Shown in pieces: positions 38,520-47,321 of a DNA stretch of 64,000 nucleotides. The stretch is from Alloalcanivorax xenomutans (GTDB lineage: Bacteria > Pseudomonadota > Gammaproteobacteria > Pseudomonadales > Alcanivoracaceae): positions 62,001-126,000 of the forward strand of contig NZ_OBMO01000011.1 of the NCBI RefSeq assembly GCF_900217905.1. The letters are read 5' to 3'. The notes under the pieces were generated by a model. That model was not told where the DNA came from. It worked only from the letters and a program-made list of their open reading frames with translations, and did not search any database. The position numbers and the translations under genes are program-made. Within the stretch, counting starts at the first letter, position 1. Every line of letters begins with the position of its first letter.

Positions 38520-39269
38520 TCAGGCGGTCAGTGCCATCAGCAAGGTGCCGCCGCCGGAAAGCATCAGCAGGGCGAAGATGCCGCGCCGCATGGTGCGCTC
38601 GCTGACCGGCGGCGGGAAGCGGTTGCCGACCCAGGCCATCGCCGCCACCACCGGCAGCGACAGCAGCCCGATTTTGACCACATCCAGGGTCAGATCACCG
38701 TGCAGTCCGACCACCACCAGGCGCCCCAGCGAAGCCAGTGAGAACAGGGTCAGCAGGGTGATGCGGATGGTCTGGACCGGGATCGGCTGCCGATAGAGCT
38801 GATAGACGATGGGCGGACCGCTGACGCTGAACAGGCCGCCAAAGAACCCGCCCAGGAAGCCGGTGCCGACAAAGGCGGCCGGCGAGGAACGCCGGGGCAG
38901 TGGATCGGGGCGGCAGACCAGTACCAGGCCGGCGGCGATGATGACGGCGCCGAGCAGGGCCTTGAGCAGGTTCTGGGCATTGCTGTTGAGATAGCTGAGC
39001 AGCAGTACACCGATGACCATGGCCGGCACCAGTCCGATCAGGCTCTGTGCGACGATACGGCCATCCGCCTTTCTCAGCTGGGGAACCACCACCACCGCGC
39101 CAAGGGCCAGGTTCATGATGTTCAGGGCCGTCGCCGTGGCGGGGATGGAACCAAGATGGAGCAGGGTCACGGCGGCCAGCAAAAAGATGCCAAGGGCGAA
39201 ACCGGTGACAGCCTGAATATAGGTGCCGATGGCAACGGCCAGCAGAAACAGCGGCAGCGATTCAGGCAT
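38520..39269 (-). CDS. TSUP family permease (TauE/SafE)
   Basis: 249-aa protein with about eight membrane segments, of the TauE/SafE (sulfite exporter, DUF81) family. The segments GFALGIFLLAAVTLLHLG, FLGGFFGGLFSVSGPPIVYQLY and the closing MRRGIFALLMLSGG are typical. Members move sulfite, sulfoacetate or other organosulfur anions; no substrate can be assigned. It lies 76 nt downstream of purD. The 245 bp on its far side toward the cNMP/rhodanese gene show no gene and no convincing promoter boxes. Confidence 0.82.
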   Translation of the reverse strand: MPESLPLFLLAVAIGTYIQAVTGFALGIFLLAAVTLLHLGSIPATATALNIMNLALGAVVVVPQLRKADGRIVAQSLIGLVPAMVIGVLLLSYLNSNAQNLLKALLGAVIIAAGLVLVCRPDPLPRRSSPAAFVGTGFLGGFFGGLFSVSGPPIVYQLYRQPIPVQTIRITLLTLFSLASLGRLVVVGLHGDLTLDVVKIGLLSLPVVAAMAWVGNRFPPPVSERTMRRGIFALLMLSGGGTLLMALTA

Positions 39270-39345
39270 GGAACTCCCTGCGTGGGCTGACGGCGGCCGG
39301 TCAGGCCGCCGGGGTAATTGGCACGGAGGCTAGGGCCTGTTCACC

Positions 39346-40632
39346 CTAGTTCTGTTCCCGGGCCACGGCGCGATAGCCGATATCGGTACGGTGGTAGGCG
39401 TCTTTCCAGGAAATCCTGGCAACGCCCTGGTAAGCGTTGCGTTGCGCGTCGGCGACGCTGTCACCGAGGGCGGTGACACAGAGTACCCGGCCGCCGTTGG
39501 TGACCACCTGGCCGTCCTGCTCGCGGGTGCCGGCGTGGAACACTTTCACCAGATCGGAATCGGCCTGCTCCAGCCCTTCGATGGCATCCCCTTTGCCGTA
39601 GTCATCCGGGTAGCCACCGGCGGCCAGCACCACACCCAGTGCCGGGCGTGGATCCCATTGGGCTTCCACCTGGTCCAGGCGGCGATCCAGGGCCGCCTGG
39701 CAGAGCCCGGCCAGATCCGATTGCAGACGCAGCATGATCGGCTGGGTTTCCGGGTCACCGAAACGGCAGTTGTACTCGATCACCTTGGGCTGGCCGGTGG
39801 CGTCGATCATCAGACCCGCGTACAGGAAACCGGTATAGGGCATGCCTTCCGCGGCCATGCCGGCCACGGTGGGGCGGATCACCTGATCCATGATGCGCTG
39901 GTGCACGGCGTCGCTGACCACTGGCGCCGGCGAATAAGCGCCCATGCCGCCGGTATTGGGGCCGGTGTCGCCGTCGCCCACCCGTTTGTGGTCCTGGCTG
40001 GTGGCCATCGGCAGGATGTGCTCACCGTCGGCCATGACGATGAAGCTGGCTTCCTCGCCGTCGAGAAACTCTTCCACCACCACGCGGTGGCCGGCGTCTC
40101 CGAAACGGTTGCCGGCGAGCATGTCGCGCACCGCGTCTTCCGCCTCTTGCAGCGTCATGGCGACGATCACGCCTTTGCCGGCGGCCAGGCCGTCGGCCTT
40201 GATCACGATTGGCGCGCCCTGTTCACGAACGTAGGTCAGGGCTTCGTCCACATCAGTGAAGTTGCCGTAAGCGGCGGTGGGGATCCGGTGGCGGGCGAGA
40301 AAATCCTTGGTGAAAGCCTTGGAGCCCTCCAATTGGGCGGCGGCCTTGCTCGGGCCGAAGCAGCGCAGGCCGCGTTCCTGGAAGTAATCCACCACGCCCG
40401 CCACCAGCGGTGCTTCCGGACCGACGATGGTCAGAGCCACCTGCTCGCGCTCGGCCAGGTCAGCCAGGGCCGGCAGATCAAGCACGTCCACCGCCACGTT
40501 TTCCAGCTTGGCTTCGCGGGCGGTGCCGGCATTGCCCGGCGCCACCAGCACTTTTTCCACGTGCTCCGCCTGGGCCACTTTCCAGGCCAGGGCGTGTTCA
40601 CGGCCGCCGGAACCGATGATCAGAACTTTCAT
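39346..40632 (-). CDS. purD: Phosphoribosylamine-glycine ligase
   Basis: 428-aa GAR synthetase, the second step of de novo purine synthesis, ATP-grasp fold. IIGSGGREHALAWK, GPEAPLVAGV, KADGLAAGKGVIVA, GEEASFIVMADG and YNCRFGDPETQ are all present. It lies 24 nt after purH, the standard purH-purD operon. A very long open frame on the opposite strand is a high-GC shadow. Confidence 0.97.
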   Translation of the reverse strand: MKVLIIGSGGREHALAWKVAQAEHVEKVLVAPGNAGTAREAKLENVAVDVLDLPALADLAEREQVALTIVGPEAPLVAGVVDYFQERGLRCFGPSKAAAQLEGSKAFTKDFLARHRIPTAAYGNFTDVDEALTYVREQGAPIVIKADGLAAGKGVIVAMTLQEAEDAVRDMLAGNRFGDAGHRVVVEEFLDGEEASFIVMADGEHILPMATSQDHKRVGDGDTGPNTGGMGAYSPAPVVSDAVHQRIMDQVIRPTVAGMAAEGMPYTGFLYAGLMIDATGQPKVIEYNCRFGDPETQPIMLRLQSDLAGLCQAALDRRLDQVEAQWDPRPALGVVLAAGGYPDDYGKGDAIEGLEQADSDLVKVFHAGTREQDGQVVTNGGRVLCVTALGDSVADAQRNAYQGVARISWKDAYHRTDIGYRAVAREQN

Positions 40633-40656
40633 CCGTGTGTCTCCGTTGCTGGCCGG

Positions 40657-42225
40657 TTAGTGACGGAAGTGGCGCATGCCGGTGAAGACCATGGCCATGT
40701 CCGCCTCGTCGGCGGCGGCGATGACTTCCTCGTCGCGGATCGATCCGCCCGGCTGAATCACGCAGCGGATGCCATTCTCGGCGGCGTTGTCGATGCCGTC
40801 GCGGAACGGGAAGAAGGCGTCGGACGCCATCACCGAGCCCTTCACTTCCAGGCCGGCGTGTTCCGCCTTGATGGCGGCGATGCGGGCGGAGTTCACCCGG
40901 CTCATCTGACCGGCGCCAACCCCCACGGTCTGCCGGTTTTTGGCATAGACGATGGCGTTGGATTTGACGAACTTGGCGACCTTCCAGGCGAAGATCAGGT
41001 CGTGCATCTCGGCTTCCGTCGGCGCCCGCTTGGTGACCACTTTCAGATCCCCCTCGGTGATCATGCCGACGTCCCGGTCCTGCACCAGCAGGCCGCCGTT
41101 GACCCGCTTGTAGTCCAGGCCGGCGGCTGCCGGCCCGTTGATTTCACCGCATTCCAGCACACGGACGTTTTTCTTGGCGCCGGTGATCGCCAGGGCTTCC
41201 TGGCTGACCTTCGGCGCGATGATCACTTCCACGAACTGACGGTCGACGATTGCCCTGGCGGTGTCCGCGTCCAGCTCACGGTTGAACGCGATGATGCCGC
41301 CGAAGGCGGATTCCGGATCGGTCTGGAAAGCCAGCTCATAGGCCTTGCCGATGCCGTCCAGGCTCACCGACACGCCGCAAGGATTGGCGTGCTTGACGAT
41401 CACGCAGGCCGGTTTGGTGAACGACTTGACGCATTCCAGCGCGGCATCGGTATCGGCGATGTTGTTGTAGCTCAGTTCCTTGCCCTGCAACTGGCGGGAG
41501 GTGGCCACGGACGCCTGGGCAGGTTGCCGCTCGGTGTAGAACGCCGCCTTCTGATGCGGGTTCTCGCCATAGCGCATTTCCTGGGCTTTGATGAAATTCA
41601 GGTTGATGGTGCGCGGGAAGTCGGCGCTGCCGTTGCCGACCCGGCGGCCAAAGTAGTTGGCGATGGCGCTGTCGTAGGCGGCGGTGTGCTCGAACGCCTT
41701 GATCGCCAGATCGAAGCGCAACCCATCGGACAAGGCACCACTATTGGCGTCCATGTCCTCCAGCACGCGGGCGTAGTCGCCGGCGTCGGTGACGATGCCC
41801 ACGTGGGCATTGTTCTTCGCCGCGGAGCGCACCATGGTGGGGCCGCCGATATCGATGTTCTCGATGGCGTCTTCCAGGCTGCAATCCGGGTTGGCGACGG
41901 TCCGCTCGAAGGGGTAGAGGTTCACCACCACCAGATCAATGGGCTGGATAGCGTTGTCCGCCATGACCTGATCATCCTGGCCGCGCCGGCCAAGGATGCC
42001 GCCGTGCACTTTGGGGTGCAGGGTCTTCACCCGTCCGTCCATCATTTCCGGGAAGCCGGTGTAATCGGATACTTCGCGAACGGCGATGCCGGCCTCCTGA
42101 ATGGCACGGAAAGTGCCGCCCGTGGAGAGCAGTTCCACGCCCCGGTCGGCCAGGGCCCGGGCGAAGTCGACAATACCGGTTTTATCGGAAACGCTGATCA
42201 GCGCGCGTTCTACCACCTTGCTCAT
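40657..42225 (-). CDS. purH: Bifunctional AICAR transformylase / IMP cyclohydrolase
   Basis: 522-aa enzyme catalysing the last two steps of purine synthesis. The N-terminal IMP cyclohydrolase half contains [22 protein letters not shown] and [14 protein letters not shown]. The C-terminal transformylase half contains [22 protein letters not shown] and [11 protein letters not shown] rho-independent terminator just upstream separates it from fis, so it probably has its own promoter in the short (about 70 nt) gap or is transcribed by read-through. Confidence 0.97.
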   Translation of the reverse strand: MSKVVERALISVSDKTGIVDFARALADRGVELLSTGGTFRAIQEAGIAVREVSDYTGFPEMMDGRVKTLHPKVHGGILGRRGQDDQVMADNAIQPIDLVVVNLYPFERTVANPDCSLEDAIENIDIGGPTMVRSAAKNNAHVGIVTDAGDYARVLEDMDANSGALSDGLRFDLAIKAFEHTAAYDSAIANYFGRRVGNGSADFPRTINLNFIKAQEMRYGENPHQKAAFYTERQPAQASVATSRQLQGKELSYNNIADTDAALECVKSFTKPACVIVKHANPCGVSVSLDGIGKAYELAFQTDPESAFGGIIAFNRELDADTARAIVDRQFVEVIIAPKVSQEALAITGAKKNVRVLECGEINGPAAAGLDYKRVNGGLLVQDRDVGMITEGDLKVVTKRAPTEAEMHDLIFAWKVAKFVKSNAIVYAKNRQTVGVGAGQMSRVNSARIAAIKAEHAGLEVKGSVMASDAFFPFRDGIDNAAENGIRCVIQPGGSIRDEEVIAAADEADMAMVFTGMRHFRH

Positions 42226-42251
42226 GGGAGAGTCACCGAGTCTGGGTCAAA

Positions 42252-42278
42252 CAAAAAAGGGCAGTCAGCACTGCCCTT
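42252..42278 (-). terminator. Rho-independent terminator of dusB-fis
   Basis: On the minus strand, AAGGGCAG, a 6-nt loop, then CTGCCCTT runs into a T-rich tract (six or more T, complement of 42252-42258). It follows the fis stop by 18 nt. It is the most classical intrinsic terminator in the window. Confidence 0.8.
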
Positions 42279-42296
42279 GGATCATCAGGGAAAGGG

Positions 42297-42626
42297 TTAC
42301 AGCAAACCGTACTGCTTGAGTTTCTTGCGCAGCGTCCCGCGGTTCAGGCCCAGTAACTCGGCGGCCTTGGTTTGGTTGCCACGGGTGTATTCCAGGACTT
42401 TTTCCAGCAGCGGGATTTCCATCTCCGCCAGCACCATCTGGTACAGGTCGCTGACCGCTTCCCCATCCAGCTGATTGAAATAGTCGGTGATGGACCGTCG
42501 CACGCAGTTACGCAGTGTATCGTGGGTTTCGCTGCGGGCGAGAGTCAGATGCGGTTTACGCGATTCAGCGGTGTTCATTTCTGTCAGTGTCCGTGCAGTG
42601 ACTGTCTTCATGGAAGAAAGGGTCAT
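42297..42626 (-). CDS. fis: DNA-binding protein Fis
   Basis: 109-aa nucleoid protein and growth-phase regulator. The C-terminal helix-turn-helix ENTRY-like segment [20 protein letters not shown] is nearly invariant. The N-terminal part is longer than in E. coli (98 aa) but similar to pseudomonad Fis. The chosen ATG (42626) overlaps the dusB stop in an ATGA; internal ATGs at 42611 and 42578 are possible. It forms the conserved dusB-fis operon. Confidence 0.92.
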   Translation of the reverse strand: MTLSSMKTVTARTLTEMNTAESRKPHLTLARSETHDTLRNCVRRSITDYFNQLDGEAVSDLYQMVLAEMEIPLLEKVLEYTRGNQTKAAELLGLNRGTLRKKLKQYGLL

Positions 42627-43663
42627 GCGGCCAATGCTCCGTCTTTGTTCCGGGCAGACACCCCGCCATAGCAACCGATGCGCAACCGGTCACTGCTGGC
42701 GCTGATCTGTTGGAAAAACTGCTCGATGGCCCGCCGTTGGTCGGTGGCCTTTTCCAGGTTGTTGAATCCGCGCCGGAAATGCTCCCCGCCCGGCAGATTC
42801 TGGGTGTACCAGCCCAGATGTTTGCGAGCGATGCGCACACCGGAATACGTGCCGTAGAAGTCATGCAAGTCACTCAAATGAGCGAGCACGCGAGCGCGTA
42901 CTTCTTCCACCGATGGCGCCGGGGCTAAACGACCGTGCTCCAGGTAATGCACCGTATCCTGGAATATCCAGGGGTTACCCTGAGCAGCGCGGCCGATCAT
43001 GATACCACCGGCACCAGTGCTTTGCAGTATCCGTTGCGCTTTTTGTGGGGAATCGATATCGCCGTTGGCGATAACCGGGATCTCCACGGAGCGTGCCACC
43101 TCACCAATGGTTTCGAATTCCGCTTCGCCATTGAAGCGGTCGGCGCGGGTGCGGCCATGAATGGCCAGCGCCTGAATGCCGGATTGCTCGGCGATGCGCG
43201 CGATCATTACCGCGTTGCGGTTGTCGCGGGTGGGGCCGGTGCGGATTTTCAGGGTGACCGGTACCGGCACGGCGGCCACCACCGATTCGAGAATCCGTGC
43301 CACCAGCTCCGGCTCGGACAGCAAGGCGGAGCCGGCGGCCCGTTTGCAGACCTTTTTCGCCGGACAGCCCATATTGATGTCGATGATCTGGGCGCCCAGG
43401 TCCACATTGGCGCGGGCGGCCTCCGCCATCATCAAAGGGTCGGCGCCGGCGATCTGCACCGAGATCGGGCCGGGCTCGCCGCTGTGATCAAGCCGGCGCG
43501 AGGATTTTGCCGACTGCCAGAGGCGGGTGTCCGAGGTCACCATTTCCGACACCACCAGACCGGCGCCCAGTTCCCGGCACAGCCGCCGGAACGGGCGGTC
43601 CGTGACGCCGGCCATGGGAGCCAGGATCACTGGGTTGGGCAGGGCATGGGGGCCGATGCGCAT
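42623..43663 (-). CDS. dusB: tRNA-dihydrouridine synthase B
   Basis: 346-aa FMN-dependent enzyme reducing a uridine in the tRNA D-loop. The [14 protein letters not shown] start, the catalytic Cys in [28 protein letters not shown] and [16 protein letters not shown] are typical of DusB. It is followed by fis with a 4-base overlap, as in most gammaproteobacteria. Confidence 0.95.
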   Translation of the reverse strand: MRIGPHALPNPVILAPMAGVTDRPFRRLCRELGAGLVVSEMVTSDTRLWQSAKSSRRLDHSGEPGPISVQIAGADPLMMAEAARANVDLGAQIIDINMGCPAKKVCKRAAGSALLSEPELVARILESVVAAVPVPVTLKIRTGPTRDNRNAVMIARIAEQSGIQALAIHGRTRADRFNGEAEFETIGEVARSVEIPVIANGDIDSPQKAQRILQSTGAGGIMIGRAAQGNPWIFQDTVHYLEHGRLAPAPSVEEVRARVLAHLSDLHDFYGTYSGVRIARKHLGWYTQNLPGGEHFRRGFNNLEKATDQRRAIEQFFQQISASSDRLRIGCYGGVSARNKDGALAA

Positions 43664-43775
43664 GATTGTCCTCGGTTGGACGCAACAGGTTCACCGGGTG
43701 GAGACGCCGGCATGGGGGCGCCAATCATAGAGGTCCGGGCGCCGGGAGAAAAGGCCGGTGCCGGGGTTCCGCGGG

Positions 43776-44861
43776 TCAGTGGGCATCGGAAAGCCGTGCC
43801 GCCGGCGTTTCGCCCGCCGGCAGCAGCCGCAGATGGTAGCTGACCGCCTTGCGCCCCGGGTCGACGATTTCCAGGGAAACGTGTACCGGTGTCCGGATTG
43901 GCATGGCCGTGGCGCCAGCCAATTCCCCGCGCAGGTATTCATCGGCATGGAAGCGCCGCCGGGCCACCGGCTTGCCTTGCAGGTCAATAAAGGTCAGCTC
44001 CAGTTCCGGGAACGGCTGCGGCCAGGACGCCTCATTGAACAGCAGAGCGTCCACCACCAGGGCATTGTCGAACCTCGGGTGACTGCGCACCACCAGGTTG
44101 GTGCCGCGCAAGCGGTTGGCATCCACTCGTGGCGGCAGGGTGCAGCCGGCCACCGCGCAGGCCTCGGCAAAGGCGGGGCGCCAGCGCGGGTCCCGGCTCA
44201 GGCTGTCGAAGTGAAAAATCAAATACTGACCGGCCAGCACCGCCAGGGCCGCCAGTGAAGCCGCTGTCCAGCCGAGCAGTGCCAGCGGGCTGCGGCGGGG
44301 AGGGGAATCCAGTTCGCGGCGCGCCGCCGAGCGGGCGGTGGCCGGTCCGTTGAGAAATTCAAAGGCGTCGTCCGTGGCCGCTTCCGGCTCGGCGCGAGCG
44401 GGCTCCGGCGTCGCGGGTTCGGCATCGGCGGTTACCGGTTCCGGTTTTGGCTCGGGGTCCGATTCGAGCTCTCGCAGCAGGGCTTCGGCCCAGGACTCAT
44501 CGGTTTGTTCATGGGGGTGGTTACCCAGCTCCAGATCCAGGTCTGGGATCGGGTCTTCCTTTTCCAGAGACAGGAAACTGTCGCTGAGTTGCAATTGGCC
44601 GTCGTCTTCCGCGTGAGGGCGGTCATGGCCATCGGTGGCCGGAGCCGGTGCTTCCTCGGGCAGGGCCGCCGACCAGTCCACCGCGGGCGGCCGCGTTTCT
44701 TCCCGCACCAGCGGCGGACCTTCCAGAAGATGCTCGGTGGCTTGAAAGACCCGCAAACAGGAGCCGCAGCGCACCGCCCCCTTGGCCTGGGCCAGGTGTT
44801 CCTCGCTGATCTTGAATTGCGCCTCACAATGGGGGCAGCGGGTCTTGTAAGGGCCGGTCAT
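43776..44861 (-). CDS. Zinc-ribbon, DUF3426 membrane protein
   Basis: 361-aa protein starting with an MJ0042-type zinc ribbon (Cys 9, 12, 32 and 35). An acidic, Pro/Glu-rich, low-complexity middle region (about 50-185) follows, then one membrane helix (about residues 200-220) and a C-terminal DUF3426 domain with PPRVDANRLRGTNLVVRSHP. The function is unknown. Its place between prmA and dusB is conserved in pseudomonads, where a similar protein occupies the same slot. Confidence 0.82.
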   Translation of the reverse strand: MTGPYKTRCPHCEAQFKISEEHLAQAKGAVRCGSCLRVFQATEHLLEGPPLVREETRPPAVDWSAALPEEAPAPATDGHDRPHAEDDGQLQLSDSFLSLEKEDPIPDLDLELGNHPHEQTDESWAEALLRELESDPEPKPEPVTADAEPATPEPARAEPEAATDDAFEFLNGPATARSAARRELDSPPRRSPLALLGWTAASLAALAVLAGQYLIFHFDSLSRDPRWRPAFAEACAVAGCTLPPRVDANRLRGTNLVVRSHPRFDNALVVDALLFNEASWPQPFPELELTFIDLQGKPVARRRFHADEYLRGELAGATAMPIRTPVHVSLEIVDPGRKAVSYHLRLLPAGETPAARLSDAH

Positions 44862-44943
44862 GCGCTGGCGGTCCGTGGGTCGGATTTTTCGTGTAGGGAC
44901 TGTGTAAGGTGTTTTACCGAATCATGGTGCCCCGCCGCAACTG

Positions 44944-45828
44944 TTATGCGGACAGCTTGCGAACCCCGTCCACTCTTACCCAGTCTCCGCGCTGCTCGAT
45001 CGGTGACAGATCGAACCAGGGCCGGTAGGCCTCCGCCACGGCTTGGGCCTGCTCGGCGAGAATGCCCGATAACGCCAGCAGCGCACCGGGTTTGCAATAG
45101 CTGGCCAGGGTCGGGGCCAGCTCGATCAGGGGCGCCGCCAGAATGTTGGCGACCAGAACATCGCACTGGAATCCCGCCGGCATGGCGTCCGCCGGGCACA
45201 GATCGAGCCGGTCGGCCACCTGGTTGGCTTCGGCGTTGGCGCGGCTGGCCAGCAAGGCCTGTTCATCGATGTCATTGCCCAGGGCCTGCCCAGCGCCAAG
45301 CAGCAAGGCGGCGATGGACAGCACGCCGGAACCGCAGCCCACGTCCAGCACCCGTTTTCCGGCCAGCGGCGCCGCTTCCAGCCATTCCAGGCACAGCGCG
45401 GTGGTTTCATGGGTGCCGGTACCAAAAGCCAGCCCCGGATCCAGGCGCAGGTTGACCGCCTCCGGATCCGGCGGCTCACACCAGGTGGGGACGATCCATA
45501 GCCGCTCACCGAAGCGCATCGGTGCGAAGTCGTCCATCCAGGCCCGCTCCCAGACCTGATCCTCCAGCCTTTCGATACGGTGATCCTGGGGCGTCAGGCC
45601 CAACGCATCCAGGCGTTGGAGAACTTTTTGCAGGTCGTCCTGGTCCGAGAACAAGGCGGTGACCACGGTGGCCCGCCATAGCGGCCGTGCGCCGGGCGGC
45701 GGTTCGAATACCGGTTGGTCGGCGCCGTCGGTCAGCGTCACCGCCACCGCGCCCAGGGTTTCCAATGCGTCTTGCAGGGCGTCCGCTTGTTGCGAGTCGG
45801 AAGCCAGATGTAGTTGTTGCCAGGTCAT
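44944..45828 (-). CDS. prmA: Ribosomal protein L11 methyltransferase
   Basis: 294-aa SAM-dependent methyltransferase that trimethylates L11. The N-terminal substrate-recognition domain (MTWQQLHLASD) is followed by the catalytic domain with LAFGTGTHETTALCLEWL, VLDVGCGSGVLSIAAL and the DVLVANILAAPL motif. The frame is open to 45912, but ATG 45828 has GGAGG at good spacing. In Pseudomonas it lies close to accC; here two plus-strand genes intervene. Confidence 0.95.
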   Translation of the reverse strand: MTWQQLHLASDSQQADALQDALETLGAVAVTLTDGADQPVFEPPPGARPLWRATVVTALFSDQDDLQKVLQRLDALGLTPQDHRIERLEDQVWERAWMDDFAPMRFGERLWIVPTWCEPPDPEAVNLRLDPGLAFGTGTHETTALCLEWLEAAPLAGKRVLDVGCGSGVLSIAALLLGAGQALGNDIDEQALLASRANAEANQVADRLDLCPADAMPAGFQCDVLVANILAAPLIELAPTLASYCKPGALLALSGILAEQAQAVAEAYRPWFDLSPIEQRGDWVRVDGVRKLSA

Positions 45829-45984
45829 GACACCTCCATGGAGAAGCGGCAGTATAGCGATGACAGGAAAAATTTGCGCCGTGGTGGGCTTGGCCGTCAT
45901 GGCCATTGACACTTGCGGACCGGCTATTTTTTCACCGGCCGTTAAGGGGTACTATCCGGATTCGTCTATCGGACTGACCAGCCT

Positions 45985-46554
45985 ATGACTGAAGATGCCG
46001 CCGAGTTGATATTGGTGCTGATGGTGATCGCCAGCGCCTTGCTGTACCGGTTCGCGATGCCGCGTTTGCGGCGTCCGCGTGTGCCGGCGCGCACCTCGCT
46101 GGATCTCGAGAAAGTCATTCTGGTCGGCATGATGTTTTGCACCATGGCGGTGATTCCTTTCCTGGATATGATGGTGCCCTGGTTCGAGTTCGCCGACATC
46201 GTATTCATGGATGAAGTGGCCTGGCTGGGGCTGCTGCTCGGCAGTGCCGCGGTGTGGCTGTTCTGGCGGGCCAAGGAGGATCTGGCCCGATGCTCCCGAC
46301 GTCCGGTGGATAGCGGTATCTATCGTTATCTGCGCCATCCGGCCTGTGCCGCCATGCTGCTTTGGTCCCTGGCGCAGTTGCTGCTGTTACAGAACTGGCT
46401 GGCTGGCCCCGCGGCGGCCCTGACCTTTACAATGGTTTACTTGCTGCAGTTGCCCAGGGAAGAGCAACGTATGCTGGAGCGGTACGGTCATCGCTATCTG
46501 GACTATATGGCGCGCACTCCGGCGATTCTGCCGCGTTTCTCTCGTTATCGTTGA
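45985..46554 (+). CDS. Isoprenylcysteine/phospholipid methyltransferase-like membrane protein
   Basis: 189-aa integral membrane protein with about five helices and the ICMT/PEMT C-terminal signature SGIYRYLRHPACAAML ... EEQRMLERYGHRYLDYMARTP. These motifs form the SAM-binding site in the family. Bacterial members methylate unknown substrates. It is followed 63 nt later by a kinase-like gene on the same strand. Together the two separate accBC from prmA. Confidence 0.82.
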   Translation: MTEDAAELILVLMVIASALLYRFAMPRLRRPRVPARTSLDLEKVILVGMMFCTMAVIPFLDMMVPWFEFADIVFMDEVAWLGLLLGSAAVWLFWRAKEDLARCSRRPVDSGIYRYLRHPACAAMLLWSLAQLLLLQNWLAGPAAALTFTMVYLLQLPREEQRMLERYGHRYLDYMARTPAILPRFSRYR

Positions 46555-46592
46555 TTTTCCCTTTTCGCGCCCCCATAGCGGTGGTCGCCTTT

Positions 46593-46614
46593 AAAACGGT
46601 TCAGGAGCCGTTTT
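46593..46614 (+). promoter_or_regulatory. Hairpin displaying a ribosome-binding site in its loop
   Basis: AAAACGG (46593-46599) pairs with CCGTTTT (46608-46614). The 8-nt loop contains AGGAG, four bases before the stem's 3' half ends, and the ATG of the kinase-like gene is at 46618. It resembles a weak intrinsic terminator (stem then T4) that also carries the Shine-Dalgarno sequence. Confidence 0.45.
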
Positions 46615-46617
46615 ACC

Positions 46618-47280
46618 ATGATTCGGATTCATCCCCTCCGCCGCCAGCAGCTGGAGGACGTGATCAGCCACTCGGAAGTGGTCGAAAGCGACGGGCACGG
46701 CATCAAGGTGCTGCGTCTGCGTGATGGCCGCTACCTGAAATACTTCCGGCGCAAGCGTTTCTTCAACCGCGAATTGTTGTCCCCGGCGGCGGTACGGTTT
46801 GCCCGCCATGCCCGGCAACTGGCACAACTGCGCATCCCCACCCTGGAGGTGGAAAGCCTGCACCGCATTATCGGTGAGCCGCATACGGTGGCGGTGTACC
46901 AGCCGATGCCGGGTCTGACGTTGCGTCAGATGTTGGCTCGCGGGCAGGTGGATACCCAACTGATGTACCGGGTGGGCGTATTTATCGCCCGTCTGCACCG
47001 GCTGGGTGTGTTTTTCCGTTCCGTGCATCCGGGCAACATCGTCATCGACGGTCTGCGCATTGGTCTGATCGATGTGCTGGATATGAAGGTGCGGCCCTGG
47101 TCCATGTCCCGTTGGGCCCGGCGCCGTAACTGGCTGCACTTCCTGCGTTGCGAGGAAGATCGCCCGCATCTGCGTGATGATCTGGTGGAGGCGTTACTGG
47201 TGGGCTACCGGGATGCCGCCGACCTGCCGTCCCATGAGATCGGCGAGGTGGCGGAGCGGGTCCGGCATTTGCTGGGCTGA
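46618..47280 (+). CDS. Lipopolysaccharide kinase-like (toluene tolerance/InaA-type) protein
   Basis: 220-aa protein with a reduced protein-kinase fold. The region LHRLGVFFRSVHPGNIVID followed by IGLIDVLDM corresponds to the catalytic and metal-binding loops. In active kinases the first loop reads G-D-L-H-P-G-N; here the Asp position is Ser (R-S-V-H-P-G-N). Similar pseudomonad proteins labelled toluene tolerance appear to share this, so it may be a family trait. The target, possibly an LPS core sugar, is unknown. Its stop is directly followed by a 17-bp hairpin. Confidence 0.65.
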   Translation: MIRIHPLRRQQLEDVISHSEVVESDGHGIKVLRLRDGRYLKYFRRKRFFNRELLSPAAVRFARHARQLAQLRIPTLEVESLHRIIGEPHTVAVYQPMPGLTLRQMLARGQVDTQLMYRVGVFIARLHRLGVFFRSVHPGNIVIDGLRIGLIDVLDMKVRPWSMSRWARRRNWLHFLRCEEDRPHLRDDLVEALLVGYRDAADLPSHEIGEVAERVRHLLG

Positions 47281-47321
47281 GGCATCGCGGCTCTTTCCAT
47301 ACAAGAAAGAGCCGCGATGCC
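47281..47321. terminator. 17-bp hairpin filling the gap between two convergent stops
   Basis: The 17-bp stem is perfect: 47281-47297 pairs with 47305-47321 around a 7-nt loop. It occupies exactly the bases between the TGA of the kinase-like gene (ends 47280) and the TAA of accC (starts 47322). The stem core is GCGGCTCTTT. Confidence 0.75.

Noticed and set aside
39391-42474. 1027-codon open frame on the plus strand opposite purD-purH-fis
   Set aside because: It is exactly antisense to three highly conserved genes, has no ribosome-binding site or domain, and its His/Gly/Val-rich translation is the usual shadow of high-GC genes.
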